NCBI GenBank assembly: GCA_020636005.1
Contig: JACJYR010000002.1
Span: 434,001-498,000, forward strand
DNA: 64,000 nt
Reading direction: 5' to 3'
Source of the DNA: Lewinellaceae bacterium
GTDB taxonomy: Bacteria > Bacteroidota > Bacteroidia > Chitinophagales > Saprospiraceae
The first letter of the stretch is position 1. Every line of letters starts with the position of its first letter. A program made the position numbers and the translations under genes. Below, one piece after another: positions 63,501 through 64,000 of the stretch. The notes beneath the pieces were generated by a model. It had not been told where the DNA came from. It did not search any database and was given only the letters and a program-made list of their open reading frames with translations.

Positions 63501-63551
63501 TAACTGTGCGGGTTTGAAAATTGTGCGAGGGAATAAGGATTTGATTTTCAT
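60528..63551 (-). CDS. T9SS type A secreted LRR protein with MopE-type metal-binding motifs
   Basis: 1007 residues with a signal peptide (about 1-36, ending NAQ). Two cassettes are visible. Each begins with an LRR N-cap (DALMAIYNSTNGPGWANNNG; DALMALYNSTNGANWANNSG, with CNPCSGWYGV/CDPCDGWHGV) and continues with leucine-rich repeats. The first set uses short 20-21-residue units (LSGTIPALPASLVALELQGN), the second 24-residue plant-type units (GAIPPELGGLYNLVFLSLGN). Each set is followed by a Cys-rich MopE-type motif (GYCGGTYGNDCNDANA; SYCGGNYGTDCNDNEA). After an HYR-like domain and a helical region, a type A T9SS signal ends the protein (GIYFVRAVAGEELATERLVV). A surface or secreted binding protein is likely. 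Confidence 0.9.
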   Translation of the reverse strand: MKIKSLFPRTIFKPAQLLNSVALVLVFAFLATGANAQCPTPAHPDYDALMAIYNSTNGPGWANNNGWADGAAGTSCNPCSGWYGVTCNGSGRVRQLLLNSNNLNGTIPADIANLDQLQTLRMFNNQLSGGIPALPGNLTELVLGNNSLSGIIPALPSSLTGLSLSNNNLDGSIPALTGSLQIVELDGNDLSGTIPALPASLVALELQGNNLSGIIPALPSNLVALNLGSNGLEGSIPALSSSLVFLNLGSNNLSGCFPPSLQDLCDNIVVLADNPGLPGGGSATAVADFCANGGGADGDGDGYCGGTYGNDCNDANASIHPDATEITCNGIDDNCNSTVDEGKHPDFDALMALYNSTNGANWANNSGWADGAAGTNCDPCDGWHGVNCTSGRVSQIVLTGNQLSGTIPPTLGDVSSLQYLWLNQNQLSGSIPPELGGLSNLKELVLAANQLSGTIPPELANLEDLNRLLLNNNQLSGAIPPELGGLYNLVFLSLGNNQLSGAIPSELSGLGNLEILWLHNNQLSGSIPPELGNLANLETLSAYANQLNGAIPPELGDLGNLINLSLDINQLSGSIPPELGGLDNLQTLYLNNNLLSGAIPSELGGLGNLQTLWLHTNQLSGCFPASLQGLCDKNVLLHGNSGLPDVGSAAAFADFCTTGGGADADGDSYCGGNYGTDCNDNEASANPGIAEEICGDGIDNNCNEAVDEGCCELSFSCYNGIANYLPATGSLVIQVSAITVDPPTGCGQVTATVNGSSEVPLGCNDIGTQTITVDFADEGGNTGSCEVVIVLQDNNPDTDTDGISNACDNDFDIGIIIDNTIAYIEGLGLNGGNTNALTGKLADALGKYCQGKVTQALNKLNAFLNQVQAFENAGKISASEAAYLTAAANAIIAAINDPNVVIDCPGGNNQMAKPNGGAFVATGHLQLEISPNPARGKVNLRLVTPSEGVAVITIFDQMGRGVMTKNMEGGQQALQLDLPAGQFAPGIYFVRAVAGEELATERLVVSE

Positions 63552-63608
63552 TTGAAATAGATTTTAGTGTAAAAAAATAGGAAGAAGGGCCGCCTTTCCG
63601 GCAAGGCC

Positions 63609-63645
63609 CAAAAAAGCTGGCACCGGATGCTACCCCGGTACCAGC
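63609..63645 (-). terminator. Rho-independent-type terminator
   Basis: Read on the minus strand: gctggtaccgg / ccggtgccagc (one G-U pair) with an 8-base loop, then seven T. It lies just after the stop of the gene at 63657 and separates it from the LRR gene. Confidence 0.75.
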
Positions 63646-63656
63646 AGTCGTCCACT

Positions 63657-64000
63657 TTATTTTAATGTTATTTTACTGGCGACGACCTTTCCATCAACAG
63701 TGATCTGGAGGAAGTAATCCTTGCCTGGTTGATCCAGGAAGACACTTTGCGTGTAGGTGCCGCCTTCAAGCCCGGGCATGGTAATTTCGATCCCGGTTGG
63801 TTGCATGGCCTGATCCAGTAAGGCCATTTGGACATCTGCTTTTTTGGCAAGCACGAAGCCGACTTCTTTTTGTGTGGGCGTGATGTCGGCGACCCCTTTG
63901 ACCTCCAAAATGGAATTGCCTGGCGCTTGCAAAGCTGTGCTTGATTTGGGGGCCTGTATGGGGAAAGGCAACAAACAACCAGCGATGAAGGCATGGAATT
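63657..64000 (-). CDS. Secreted hypothetical protein, 5' end outside the window
   Basis: The frame enters from the right window edge. The first visible residues (FHAFIAGCLLPFPIQA) look like the end of a signal peptide, so only a few codons are missing. The mature part of about 105 residues is beta-rich (GVADITPTQKEVGFVL; GGTYTQSVFLDQPGKDYFLQ; VDGKVVASKITLK) and looks like an Ig-like or T9SS-sorting-like small domain, with an end resembling C-terminal sorting signals ('YFLQITVDGKVVASKITLK'). I do not assign a function. Confidence 0.65.
   Translation of the reverse strand, partial: FHAFIAGCLLPFPIQAPKSSTALQAPGNSILEVKGVADITPTQKEVGFVLAKKADVQMALLDQAMQPTGIEITMPGLEGGTYTQSVFLDQPGKDYFLQITVDGKVVASKITLK

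Overview
The window is a piece of a Bacteroidota chromosome, most likely from the Saprospiraceae or a close relative. The evidence is several large secreted proteins with type IX secretion (T9SS) C-terminal signals, carboxypeptidase-regulatory/TonB-dependent outer membrane proteins, TAnnTTTG-type -7 promoter elements, starts without Shine-Dalgarno sequences, and many REP/MITE-like palindromes between genes. I saw no rRNA, tRNA, CRISPR array or phage module.

Layout. 1-1920: an OmpR-type response regulator (cut by the window edge) and its sensor kinase. 2117-6912: two convergent outer membrane receptors/barrels. 7213-7671: a PepSY-like periplasmic protein. 7798-14858: a tripartite RND efflux operon (TolC, adaptor, pump). 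It is interrupted twice: by a PD-(D/E)XK/GxxExxY gene boxed in 59-bp perfect inverted repeats, and by a decayed REP-associated transposase with nine REP palindromes. 15229-21682 (minus strand): GT4 glycosyltransferase, CDP-alcohol phosphatidyltransferase with a degenerate nucleotidyltransferase-like N-terminus, duplicated-domain membrane protein, Gfo/Idh/MocA oxidoreductase and GMC oxidoreductase, possibly a polar-lipid or inositol-type pathway. 22386-33389: mostly housekeeping and orphan genes (thioredoxin-like lipoprotein, pdhA, TPR protein, ribH, orphan ABC ATPase), plus a remarkable TIR-TPR-SDR fusion and a nicotinamidase-like protein that has lost its catalytic residues. 33484-36435 (minus): GH31 glycosidase and 2'-5' RNA ligase-like protein. 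36851-42829: a giant T9SS type B surface protein. 42990-43769: a decayed X-Pro dipeptidyl-peptidase gene.

44107-56553 is the most interesting block. It holds a DUF4402 pilin-like subunit, a PapD-like chaperone, a second DUF4402 subunit, an 873-residue usher-like outer membrane protein and, after a hairpin, a 2571-residue T9SS adhesin with autotransporter-type beta-strand repeats. I read the first four as a chaperone-usher-type fimbrial operon in a phylum whose described pili are of the unrelated type V kind. A terminator-like hairpin after the first subunit would give the expected excess of that subunit. 56898-64000 (minus): a cyclic-nucleotide-binding/PP2C phosphatase, a possibly frameshifted small lipoprotein, a second RAYT remnant with its own hairpins, a 207-bp MITE with an 8-bp target duplication, a small secreted protein, an LRR/MopE T9SS protein and a truncated secreted protein.

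At least seven separate families of dispersed palindromic repeats occur here, and several genes are visibly decaying. The frameshifts in those genes could be real decay or consensus errors in the assembly; raw reads would decide.
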